Shown here: piece after piece, positions 54,722 through 62,606 of the stretch
Position numbering within the stretch: the stretch's first letter is position 1
How the letters are laid out: each line of letters starts with the position of its first letter
Assembly: GCA_020161975.1 (NCBI GenBank)
Contig: JAIUNP010000001.1
Span: forward strand, 1 to 64,000
Direction of reading: 5' to 3'
DNA length: 64,000 nt
DNA from: Pseudomonadota bacterium
GTDB lineage: Bacteria; Pseudomonadota; Alphaproteobacteria; Rhizobiales; Beijerinckiaceae
Program-made: the position numbers and the translations under genes
The notes under the pieces: generated by a model
Told to the model about the DNA's origin: nothing
Seen by the model: the letters and a program-made list of their open reading frames with translations, nothing else
Databases searched by the model: none

Positions 54722-55520
54722 AGAGCAATTCCAGCAAAAGTGTGAAGCGGTTTTGCGTCCGGAATTGCGAAAGGAAAGGCATGCACTGGTAACTGGGGGA
54801 GCCGAGGGGATCGGCTTCGCCATTGCCACGGCGCTGGCCGCTGCGGGTTATTGGGTCACCATTGCCGATCTCGATGGTGACAAGGCCGCTGCACGGGCCG
54901 CTGAACTGGGGGAAGGCCATCAGGGCCTTTCCTGTGACATTACCGATGAGGCGCAGGCGATGGCGGCAGCCGCGTCTGCGCCTTTCGACGTTCTGGTCAA
55001 TAATGCCGGGATTGGCGACACGCATCTGCCGACGTTGGAGCAGAGCGTGGAGAGTTTCCGCAAGGTGCTGGATGTGCATCTCGCCGGAACCTTCCTGATG
55101 TCACGCGAAGTGGGGCGCGGAATGGTGGAGCGGGGGGCGGGTTCTATCATCAACCTGTCGTCCATCGCGGGCCTGACCGGCCTGCCGAAGCGCAATGCCT
55201 ATGGCGCCGCCAAGGCTGGCATCGCCGCTATGACCCGCGCCATGGCGTGTGAATGGGCGGGCAAGGGCGTGCGTGTCAACGCTGTCGCCCCCGCTTTCGT
55301 GGAGACGGCATTGGTCAGGAAGCTGGCGGAAGCCGGACGGCTTGACCTGCCGACGCTGCGGCGTCGCACCCCCATCGGTCGGTTGATCCAGGCGGAAGAA
55401 GTGGCGGCAGCCGTCGCCTTTCTGGCTTCGTCCGCTGCGTCTGGCATCACCGGTGCTATTCTGCCGGTCGATGGCGGCTGGACGGCCTTCGGCGATTTTG
55501 GGGATGCTTCGGCGGGGTGA
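54714..55520 (+). CDS. Short-chain dehydrogenase/reductase 2
   Basis: A 268-residue classical SDR. It has TGGAEGIGFA, an Asp-Leu-Asp after beta-2 (IADLDGDK) suggesting NAD, VNNAGIG, Ser in LSSIAGL and Tyr-Lys in YGAAKAG. The first 20 residues are an unusual charged extension. It starts inside SDR 1, eight bases before that gene's stop, and ends the operon at the terminator at 55539. With SDR 1 it may act on different ring hydroxyls or stereoisomers. Confidence 0.85.
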   Translation: MREEQFQQKCEAVLRPELRKERHALVTGGAEGIGFAIATALAAAGYWVTIADLDGDKAAARAAELGEGHQGLSCDITDEAQAMAAAASAPFDVLVNNAGIGDTHLPTLEQSVESFRKVLDVHLAGTFLMSREVGRGMVERGAGSIINLSSIAGLTGLPKRNAYGAAKAGIAAMTRAMACEWAGKGVRVNAVAPAFVETALVRKLAEAGRLDLPTLRRRTPIGRLIQAEEVAAAVAFLASSAASGITGAILPVDGGWTAFGDFGDASAG

Positions 55521-55538
55521 TCGTCCGAACGTGAAATG

Positions 55539-55573
55539 GAAAGGCCCGGCGAGATGATCGCCGGGCCTTTTGC
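55539..55573. terminator. Bidirectional terminator between SDR 2 and livF
   Basis: A 13-bp stem (AAAGGCCCGGCGA / TCGCCGGGCCTTT) with a three- to four-base loop ends in TTTT on the plus strand and A-rich sequence on the other side. It separates the convergent SDR and ABC-transporter operons. Confidence 0.9.
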
Positions 55574-55596
55574 TTTGCGCCTGAGGGAAGAGAGGA

Positions 55597-56319
55597 TCAG
55601 GCGGCATCCTCGATGTGGCCGCCGAGGAAGAGCTGGCCGACGCGGGGATCTTTCAGAAGCTTGTCGGCCTTGTCGAACATACGCGTCTGGCCGAGTTCAA
55701 GCACAAGACCGTAATCCGACATGGCGAGCGCGGCCTTGGCGTTCTGCTCGACCATCAGGATCGTCACACCTTGGTCGCGCAGGCGGATCAGCGTCTGGAA
55801 AACGTCCTGCACGAGGTTGGGCGACAGGCCGATCGATGGTTCGTCAATCAGGATAAGCTTCGGATCAAGCAGCAGGGCGCGGGCGATTTCCAGCTGCTTC
55901 TGCTGGCCGCCGGAAAGCTCGATGGCCTTCTGGTCCTTGCGCTGGCGAAGCATGGGAAACTGGTCCATGACCTCTTCCATGCGCTGCTTGACCTTGGTCT
56001 GGTCCTTGGAGGTGATGCCCCCGAGTTCCAGATTGTGGAGCACGGAAAGCTGCGGCACGACGTTGCGACCCTGCGGAACGTAGGTGACACCGCGCGCGAT
56101 CATTTCCGCCGGCTTCTTTCGGGTGACGTTCTCGCCATCGAGCAGGATTTCACCGCCATGGATGTTGAGAAGGCCGAAAATCGCCTTGAAGACGGTGGAT
56201 TTGCCCGCCCCGTTCGGCCCGATCACCGTGGTGATCGAGGCCTTGGGAATGGTGAAGGACGTGCCGTTGAGAATGGTGATGCGGCCATAACCGCCCGTGA
56301 TGTTCTTCAACTCCAGCAT
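55597..56319 (-). CDS. ABC transporter ATP-binding protein, LivF type
   Basis: A 240-residue ATPase. It has Walker A GPNGAGKST, Q-loop VPQGRNVVPQLS, signature LSGGQQKQLEIARALL and Walker B LILIDEPSIGL, followed by the switch region MVEQNAKAAL. This is the LivF subclass of branched-chain-amino-acid-type (HAAT) importers. It is the last gene of the SBP-LivH-LivM-LivG-LivF operon. In this setting the cargo is probably a ring carboxylic acid; HAAT importers are known for aromatic acids. Confidence 0.92.
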   Translation of the reverse strand: MLELKNITGGYGRITILNGTSFTIPKASITTVIGPNGAGKSTVFKAIFGLLNIHGGEILLDGENVTRKKPAEMIARGVTYVPQGRNVVPQLSVLHNLELGGITSKDQTKVKQRMEEVMDQFPMLRQRKDQKAIELSGGQQKQLEIARALLLDPKLILIDEPSIGLSPNLVQDVFQTLIRLRDQGVTILMVEQNAKAALAMSDYGLVLELGQTRMFDKADKLLKDPRVGQLFLGGHIEDAA

Positions 56320-56320
56320 G

Positions 56321-57088
56321 TCAGCCTCCCAGATATGCGTCGATGACCATCTGGTTCGACCGGATTTCGTCCGGGCTCCCCTCGGCAATGATTTCCCCCT
56401 GCGCCAGCACGATGATGCGGGTGCAAAGCGACATGACGAATTCCATGTTGTGTTCGATGACGACAAAAGTCGTGCCGTGCTCGCGGTTATAGGTGATGAG
56501 CCGTTCCTTCAGATGGCCGAGCATGGTGAGGTTCACCCCGCCTGCAGGCTCGTCGAGAAGAACAATGCCCGGACCTGCCATGAAGGCCATAGCCGCATCG
56601 ACAAGCTTCTGCTGGCCATAAGAAAGCGAACCGGCAGGCGTATCGCGATAAGGGGTCAGGCGGAAGAACTCGATCAGCTGTTCGGCCTTTTCCGTCAGCC
56701 CGGCATCGGGCTTGCCAAAGAGGCGCGACAGCATCGACCCCTCATGTTCCTGACCGGCCATGATGACGTTGTCGAGCACCGTCATTTTCGGGAACACGGA
56801 CAGCTGCTGGAACGTGCGGCCAATGCCCATCAGCGACATGTCGGCTGGGCGCACGCCATCGGTGTTCTGGCCGTTGATCTCGCAATGTCCCTCGGTCGGG
56901 CGAAGCTGGCCGAGAATGCAATTGAACAGCGTTGATTTGCCGGAGCCGTTCGGTCCGATGAGACCGAGGATTTCGCCGCGCTGGACATCGAAGCTGACCC
57001 CGTTGACGGCACGAATGCCGCCGAACTGCTTGGAAATATTGCGGACCGAGAGAATGGGTCCGTCGGTGTTGCGAGAATGCGCGTTCAC
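56321..57088 (-). CDS. ABC transporter ATP-binding protein, LivG type
   Basis: A 255-residue ATPase. It has Walker A GPNGSGKST, the Q-loop region IGRTFQQLSVFPKMTV, signature GSLSYGQQKLVDAAMAFM and Walker B IVLLDEPAGGVN, with the LivG-type H-loop VVIEHNMEFVM. It pairs with the LivF protein as the cytoplasmic motor of the importer. It overlaps livM by four bases and ends one base before livF starts. Confidence 0.92.
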   Translation of the reverse strand: MNAHSRNTDGPILSVRNISKQFGGIRAVNGVSFDVQRGEILGLIGPNGSGKSTLFNCILGQLRPTEGHCEINGQNTDGVRPADMSLMGIGRTFQQLSVFPKMTVLDNVIMAGQEHEGSMLSRLFGKPDAGLTEKAEQLIEFFRLTPYRDTPAGSLSYGQQKLVDAAMAFMAGPGIVLLDEPAGGVNLTMLGHLKERLITYNREHGTTFVVIEHNMEFVMSLCTRIIVLAQGEIIAEGSPDEIRSNQMVIDAYLGG

Positions 57089-58059
57089 AGCTGGACTCCC
57101 TGTTTCAGATCGCGGCGGGCTTCATGCTTGGGCTTGAACTTGTCGAACAGCTTCTGGCCAAGGCCGATCAGTCCGTTCGGCGAAAACACCATCAGAACGA
57201 TGACCAGGGCGGCGTAGATGATGAGGTAATAGCCTTCGGTAAAGCGCAGTACTTCCGGCAGAAGAATGACAACGGCAGCACCCAGCATCGGGCCGAAGAA
57301 GAAGCCAGAACCACCAACCACCACCATCAGCAGAAGCTTCAGAGAGTGGATGAGAGCAAAGCTCGACGGTTCGATGAACTGAACGAGCGGGGCCTGCATC
57401 GCTCCGGCAAGACCGCCGAAGGCCGAGCCAATGGCAAAGGCAAGAAGCGTCTGGCGGCGAACCTTGAGGCCAAGGCTTTCGGCGCGGACCGGGTTTTCGC
57501 GCAGCGCCTTGAAAGCGCGGCCCCACGGCGAATGCAGGATCCACCAAAGGGTTCCGGCTGCCACCAGGAAGCAGACGAGCGAGAAGTAGTAGAAGGCGAT
57601 GTTCGAATCCGTCGTGAAGCCGAAGAAGATCGGGCGCTCCATGCCGCTGAGGCCGAAGGAGCCGCCGGTGATTTCCTCTTCATTGCGCAGCACAAGAAAC
57701 AGCAGCGTGTTGAAGGCCAGCGTTACGAAGGCGAGGAAGTGGTGCTGGACGCGCAGCGCCGGATAGCCCAGCAGAAGGCCCATGGCGAAGCTTGCCGTAA
57801 TCGACAGGATGACAGCAAAGATCCAGTGAACACCGGCAAGCGTCATGAGTGCGGTGATATAGGCACCGATGCCCATGAAACCTGCCTGTGCGAGGCTCAC
57901 CTGTCCGGCATAGCCGAGCGTCAGGTTCAGACCCATGGCGGCGATGGAAAAGAGAAGCCACGAGCACAGCGTATAGACGATGTAGTTGCCCTGGCCGATG
58001 GGAGCCATAACAAGGGCGGCAATGCCAAGGGCAAGAAGAACGGGGCGAAGGCGGGTCAT
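57085..58059 (-). CDS. ABC transporter permease, LivM type
   Basis: A 324-residue inner-membrane permease with about nine hydrophobic helices. It carries LNLTLGYAGQVSLAQAGFMGIGAYITAL near the N-terminus and the ATPase-coupling loop ALRENPVRAESLGL, both hallmarks of LivM. It overlaps the LivH-type gene and the LivG-type gene by four bases each. Confidence 0.92.
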   Translation of the reverse strand: MTRLRPVLLALGIAALVMAPIGQGNYIVYTLCSWLLFSIAAMGLNLTLGYAGQVSLAQAGFMGIGAYITALMTLAGVHWIFAVILSITASFAMGLLLGYPALRVQHHFLAFVTLAFNTLLFLVLRNEEEITGGSFGLSGMERPIFFGFTTDSNIAFYYFSLVCFLVAAGTLWWILHSPWGRAFKALRENPVRAESLGLKVRRQTLLAFAIGSAFGGLAGAMQAPLVQFIEPSSFALIHSLKLLLMVVVGGSGFFFGPMLGAAVVILLPEVLRFTEGYYLIIYAALVIVLMVFSPNGLIGLGQKLFDKFKPKHEARRDLKQGVQL

Positions 58060-58934
58060 ACGGTTCTCCCTTCCGGGGTGCCGAGCAGGCCCTGCGGGCG
58101 CAGCAGGATGATGATGATGAGCAGGATGAGCGGCATGGCCGAGCGATACTGGGCCGAAATGTAAACCGCCGAGAAGTTGTCGATGACACCGATCAGCAGG
58201 CCGCCGACGAGCGCGCCGCGGATCTGGTTGAAGCCGCCGACGATGGCCGCGATGAAGGCCACGAGGCCAAGCGTTTCACCGTTCGAGAACTTGGCGAGAT
58301 AGATCGGCGAGATCAGCACGGAGGCAATGGTGGCGAGCGCCGCGTTGATCAGGAAGGTGTAGAGCACCATGCGCTTGACGTTGACGCCGAGAATTTCAGC
58401 GACGCCAGGGTTCTGGGCCGAAGCCTGCATGCAGCGACCGGTACGTGTGCGGCTGAGGAACAGCTGAAGTCCGCCAATGGCCAGCATAGAGACGATCAAG
58501 TTGCAGATATCCTGAACCGAAACGCTGGCGCCAGCGATATGATAGACCGTCTGCGGGAAGATGGGCGGGAAGGGCTGTGCCGTCGCGCCATAAAACTCCT
58601 TGACGCTTTCCTTCATCAGAAGGCCGAGCGCGATGGTAGCGATCACGAGCGGCAGCGTGCCATGCGGTAGCATTGGCTCGACAATCAACCGCTTGAAGGC
58701 GACACCGAGAATGAGAAGCGCCAGGCCAAGGCCGAGGAAAATGGAGAGCCAGAGCGGCAGCCCGAAAACGGTCATGCCGATCAGCACGAAGAACGCGGGC
58801 AGCATGACGAATTCGCCCTGCGCGAAATTGATCGTCTGCGATGCCTGCCAGAGCAGGGTAAAACCCACGGCGGCCAGCGCATAGATGGAACCGGCGGCCA
58901 AGCCGGAAATCAGAATTTGAAGAAGCTCGGCCAT
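58056..58934 (-). CDS. ABC transporter permease, LivH type
   Basis: A 292-residue inner-membrane permease with about eight helices. It begins LLQILISGLAAGSIYALAAVGFTLLW and includes QTINFAQGEFVML, the family N-terminus. The coupling loop RCMQASAQNPGVAEILGVNV is present. It lies 97 bases after the binding-protein gene and overlaps the LivM-type gene by four bases. Confidence 0.92.
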   Translation of the reverse strand: MAELLQILISGLAAGSIYALAAVGFTLLWQASQTINFAQGEFVMLPAFFVLIGMTVFGLPLWLSIFLGLGLALLILGVAFKRLIVEPMLPHGTLPLVIATIALGLLMKESVKEFYGATAQPFPPIFPQTVYHIAGASVSVQDICNLIVSMLAIGGLQLFLSRTRTGRCMQASAQNPGVAEILGVNVKRMVLYTFLINAALATIASVLISPIYLAKFSNGETLGLVAFIAAIVGGFNQIRGALVGGLLIGVIDNFSAVYISAQYRSAMPLILLIIIILLRPQGLLGTPEGRTV

Positions 58935-59031
58935 GAGTATGTCCTAAACGGCTGTTGGTCGGCTTAGCGAACGGGGATGGGGAGACCGGCGACGAAATCC
59001 GTCACCGGTCCGTTTTTGAAGGATTTGGGGC

Positions 59032-60159
59032 TCAGTTCGGGGGCAGAATGGCGTCCACGACCTGCTTGCCGTTCTCGACCTTCACGAAGAAGCTCTCGCG
59101 CGACATTTCACCCGTGTCATCCCAGCTGACATCCATGAGAACGCCCGGATATTCCGACGCCTTCAGCGTCAGGCCGTGCAGCTTTTCGGCGATCGCCTTG
59201 CTATCCGGCTTGCCAGCCAGTTCGGTCACATACTTCAGCGTCCAGGCGCCGATGTAGCCCTTGATGGCGTTGTGATCCGGCGTGTACTTGTACTTGGCCT
59301 TGAAGCGCTCAACCATCTCCTTGAGTGCCGGAACATTGGCATCCGGCGTCAGGCCGACGTGACCGGCAGCGCCGTTGGCGGCCTCACCGGCCAGTTCGAT
59401 CACCTTGTGGCCGACGAGCGTGGTTTCGCCGAGCAGCGGCTTGGAAATGCCCTGCTTGCGGGCTTCGCGCAGGAAGCGGGCGCTTTCTTCCTCGGTGTAG
59501 TAGACGAAGAAGGCATCGGCATCGGAGTTCTTGAGCTTCAGAACGTCGGCGGAGAAATCGGCCTGCGCCTGTTCGGACGGCACGTCGACGACGATTTCCA
59601 GACCGGCCTTCTTGGCTTCATCGATAAATGCCTGATGACCGCCCTTGCCGAATTCGGTGTTGGCCCAGGCCACGCCCACCTTCTTCACGCCCATCTTGTC
59701 GACCATGTACTTCACGAGCTTCGGCACGCCCTTCTGCGAACCGAAGGCGGTGCGGAAGATATAGGGATTGCCCTTAGCCGTGATCGAAGGGGCTTCCGAG
59801 CCGGTGAACTGCGGAATGCCATACTGCTTGGCAACCATCATGTTGACGACGGTAGACGAGGAAAAGACGGTGCCCATGATGGCATAGACATTTTCGTCAA
59901 TGGCCTTCTGAACGAGGGCGCGCGAGACCTGCGGGTCGGTCTGGCTGTCATATTCAAGGATTTCCACCTTTTCCTTGAGAATGCCACCCTGAGCGTTGAT
60001 TTCTTCAAAGCCCATGTGGACGCCGTCGCGGAAGTTGGTCCCGGCAGCAGCGCCCGGGCCAGACAGTTCGACAATTGAGCCGACCTTGAGGTCAGCGAGT
60101 GCAGGCATGGCGCCCAGTGCCAGAACCATGGCGGTTGCAGACAGCAGTTTCTTGATCAT
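59032..60159 (-). CDS. Periplasmic substrate-binding protein (LivK/HAAT type)
   Basis: A 375-residue secreted binding protein. The signal peptide is residues 1-22 (MIKKLLSATAMVLALGAMPALA), followed by two Rossmann-like lobes (LKVGSIVELSGPGAAAGTNFRDGV is the start of the fold; GTVFSSSTVVNMMVAKQ and SEAPSITAKGNPYIFRT lie in the ligand cleft). It captures the ligand for the permease encoded downstream. The ligand is probably a cyclic acid, judging by the surrounding catabolic genes. The start at 60159 has GGAGGA upstream. A hairpin in its leader is at 60234-60255. Confidence 0.9.
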   Translation of the reverse strand: MIKKLLSATAMVLALGAMPALADLKVGSIVELSGPGAAAGTNFRDGVHMGFEEINAQGGILKEKVEILEYDSQTDPQVSRALVQKAIDENVYAIMGTVFSSSTVVNMMVAKQYGIPQFTGSEAPSITAKGNPYIFRTAFGSQKGVPKLVKYMVDKMGVKKVGVAWANTEFGKGGHQAFIDEAKKAGLEIVVDVPSEQAQADFSADVLKLKNSDADAFFVYYTEEESARFLREARKQGISKPLLGETTLVGHKVIELAGEAANGAAGHVGLTPDANVPALKEMVERFKAKYKYTPDHNAIKGYIGAWTLKYVTELAGKPDSKAIAEKLHGLTLKASEYPGVLMDVSWDDTGEMSRESFFVKVENGKQVVDAILPPN

Positions 60160-60233
60160 TGAAATCCTCCCGATAATGATCGTTTGCATCGTCCTTGGGG
60201 TGCGACCCGATGGGGCCGCCCTTCGGAACGCAA

Positions 60234-60255
60234 CCACCGGTCTCCTCACCGGTGG
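60234..60255 (-). other. Leader hairpin upstream of the binding-protein gene
   Basis: A perfect 8-bp inverted repeat (CCACCGGT/ACCGGTGG) with a six-base loop lies 75 bases before the start of the binding-protein gene. Such a hairpin may protect or attenuate the transporter mRNA if transcription enters from the epimerase gene upstream. Confidence 0.5.
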
Positions 60256-60388
60256 CTGCGAATTGGGTTCAGGCTTTTCCTCCTGATGCACGACGGTTCA
60301 AGGTCGCGGCAAATGAGCCTTCAGCTTGAGGCTGACTTCGCTGAGCGGTGCGCCCTCGATGACGGGCCTCATTTGATGATTGACAAAA

Positions 60389-61321
60389 TCATGGCCCTCG
60401 CATCCGGGAAATGGACGATGAGGACGAAACGTTGGACTTTTCGTCAGTCAGATTTTTCAGTTCGGCCAGCGCGCGCGAAATCCCGTTGGCGACCGAAGTC
60501 ACCGGCTGGTCGCCGAAAACCGGTGGAACCTGGTCGGACACCAGATCGGCGGGAATGCGCAGCGGCAAACCACTGACGGATATGCCGTCAAAGCCGGATT
60601 GGCGTGCCAGTTCAGCCACGAAATCATCCATCTCGGCGGTGTCGCCCGCCATGGTCAGAACGGTCGCTTGGGTCAAGGGTGCGCGCATCGCGGTCGCCAG
60701 CAGGCGGGCCACATCGTCCACATACACAAAGCCGACACGGCCGGAAAACTGGATCGTTGCGGGTTCGCGGCGCACGCTGGCGTCGATCGCAATGGACGGG
60801 CCAGCCGCAATGCCGGAGCTGATACCCGGCCCATAGATAATGTAGGGGCGAAGCCCAAGGCTTGGAACACCGTGATCCATAAAGAAGGCCCTTGCGGCAC
60901 CCTCCACGGCAAGCTTCGTCGCGCCGTAGATGGTCATCGGAAGGGGGTGCGTCGCATCCTGCGGGCCGAAGACGCCTGCGGTGGACAGGTAGGCCACGGG
61001 AAGGCGACGGGCCTTTGCCGCCTCGAACACATTGAGGCTGCCGATCAGATTGACACGCGCGCCGAGCGCCGGATCGCGGGCGCAGTCGACGGTCATCAGT
61101 CCGGCGAGATGGACAATTCCATCACAGTCTTGCGCTGCTGCTTGAACAGCACTGCTGTCTGTAATGTCGCCGCTAACCACCTCGACCGGAATTCCGGCGG
61201 CAATACGTTCGGGGCGCGGCATCAGATCAAAAATGCGTAGCGTATTGCCCTCGGCATGAAGGGCGGCAAGGGTGCGCAGTCCGACAAAGCCGGTGCCGCC
61301 TGTGACAAGGATGCGGCTCAT
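60389..61321 (-). CDS. NAD-dependent epimerase/dehydratase (extended SDR)
   Basis: A 310-residue extended SDR. It has ILVTGGTGFVGLRTL for NAD binding, the Ser/Thr region LSTAGVFGP and Tyr-Lys in YGATK, then LRPYIIYGPG. It resembles uronate dehydrogenase or UDP-sugar epimerase-like proteins seen in catabolic operons. The start at 61321 has AAGGAGA upstream. It is divergent from the Gfo/Idh gene, with one IclR-type site between them, and may be the first gene of the transporter operon (229-base gap). The substrate is unknown. Confidence 0.8.
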   Translation of the reverse strand: MSRILVTGGTGFVGLRTLAALHAEGNTLRIFDLMPRPERIAAGIPVEVVSGDITDSSAVQAAAQDCDGIVHLAGLMTVDCARDPALGARVNLIGSLNVFEAAKARRLPVAYLSTAGVFGPQDATHPLPMTIYGATKLAVEGAARAFFMDHGVPSLGLRPYIIYGPGISSGIAAGPSIAIDASVRREPATIQFSGRVGFVYVDDVARLLATAMRAPLTQATVLTMAGDTAEMDDFVAELARQSGFDGISVSGLPLRIPADLVSDQVPPVFGDQPVTSVANGISRALAELKNLTDEKSNVSSSSSISRMRGP

Positions 61322-61460
61322 GCCCCGGTCTCCTTGCCCGGCTTCAAAATGCAAACCCGTTTTGACCGGCTGACGGTCGTGCGGTTCAGTGCTTGACGGC
61401 GCATGCGACCCTCCCGGTCTTGCTGTTGTCCTCAACCTTGATCCAGACCATTGCAAAGAA

Positions 61461-61475
61461 TGGAATGATATTCAA
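61461..61475. promoter_or_regulatory. IclR-type operator between epimerase and Gfo/Idh genes
   Basis: TGGAATGATATTCAA matches the 15-bp palindrome at 12 of 15 positions. It lies in the divergent promoter region, 68 bases before the Gfo/Idh start and 139 bases before the epimerase start, and could control both directions. Confidence 0.55.
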
Positions 61476-61543
61476 GATTAAACTTTAATTCCGTTTTGAT
61501 TTTTGCTTGTTATGATCCCGGACACAAATAAGGGAGGGATTCC

Positions 61544-62602
61544 ATGGTTGAAAAAATTGGCGTTGCCGTAATCGGGGCAGGGGCCATTGGCCGCACACAC
61601 ATTGAAACGCTGGCCAAATCCAAGGCTTTGCGCCTCAGTGCACTGGTCGATCCGGCACCGGGCGGCGTGGCGCTTGCCCAGTCGCTCGGGGTGCCTTGCC
61701 TGCCTGATGTGGCCGCGCTCACCGCATCCGGTCTGGCTGAAGCCGCTATCGTTGCGACCCCAAACGAGACCCATCTGCCGATCTCTGCCGTACTTCTGGT
61801 AGCGGGCATGCCCGTTCTCCTTGAAAAGCCGGTGGCTGAGAGTCTCACCTCGGCGTTGCGTCTGATTGAGGTTGGCGAACGCACCGGCGTGCCGCTTCTG
61901 ATCGGCCATCACCGCCGCCATAACCCCATCATCCGCGCCGCCCATGCGGCGATCCATGCGGGCCGGATCGGCGATCTGGTGATGGCCAACGTCACCTGTA
62001 CACTGGCCAAGCCGCCATCCTATTTCGATGCGGCCTGGCGCAGAACGCCGGGGGCCGGAGGGCCGCTTCTCATCAATCTCGTCCACGAGATCGATCTTTT
62101 GCGCCACTTCTTCGGCGAAATCGAAAGCGTTCAGGCGATCGCCAGCCATGCGCGCCGGGGCTTCGCCGTGGAAGACAGCGCTGCCGTCGCCCTGACTTTC
62201 GTGTGCGGTGGCCTCGCCACGCTTTGCATCTCCGATGCCGCCAATGGTCCCTGGGCCTGGGATCTGTCGGCGGGCGAAAATCCGGTGCGCTTCCCCGCTC
62301 ACCCCGTTACCGCCCATCATTATGCCGGTAGTCATGCCGGTCTCTCCTTGCCTGACCTGACGCTCTGGGAGCCGGAAGGTGCGCCGGACTGGACCCGAGT
62401 GCTCAAGCCCTTGCAGCTTCCCGTGACCCATGCGGACCCCTATGAGCAGCAGCTCGACCATTTCGATACGCTGATCCGAAAGGGTGGAGACCCGCTTGTG
62501 TCGGCCCGCGACGCGACGGCCAATCTGATTGTTCTCGATGCCATTCGACTGGCGGCTGAACGCGGCGCGTCGGTTCAGGTGGACCTGTCGCCACTGGCTT
62601 AA
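61544..62602 (+). CDS. Gfo/Idh/MocA-family oxidoreductase
   Basis: A 352-residue NAD(P)-dependent dehydrogenase. It has an N-terminal Rossmann domain (about 1-125) with VAVIGAGAIGRTH and the conserved LLEKPVAES (Lys of the EKP motif), and a C-terminal alpha/beta domain with PLLINLVHEIDLLRHFFGE, holding the probable catalytic Asp and His. It probably oxidises a hydroxyl on a cyclic polyol or acid; members act on inositols and on quinate- or shikimate-like rings. The ATG follows AGGGAGG. It carries the IclR-type site in its promoter. Confidence 0.85.
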   Translation: MVEKIGVAVIGAGAIGRTHIETLAKSKALRLSALVDPAPGGVALAQSLGVPCLPDVAALTASGLAEAAIVATPNETHLPISAVLLVAGMPVLLEKPVAESLTSALRLIEVGERTGVPLLIGHHRRHNPIIRAAHAAIHAGRIGDLVMANVTCTLAKPPSYFDAAWRRTPGAGGPLLINLVHEIDLLRHFFGEIESVQAIASHARRGFAVEDSAAVALTFVCGGLATLCISDAANGPWAWDLSAGENPVRFPAHPVTAHHYAGSHAGLSLPDLTLWEPEGAPDWTRVLKPLQLPVTHADPYEQQLDHFDTLIRKGGDPLVSARDATANLIVLDAIRLAAERGASVQVDLSPLA

Positions 62603-62606
62603 GAGC

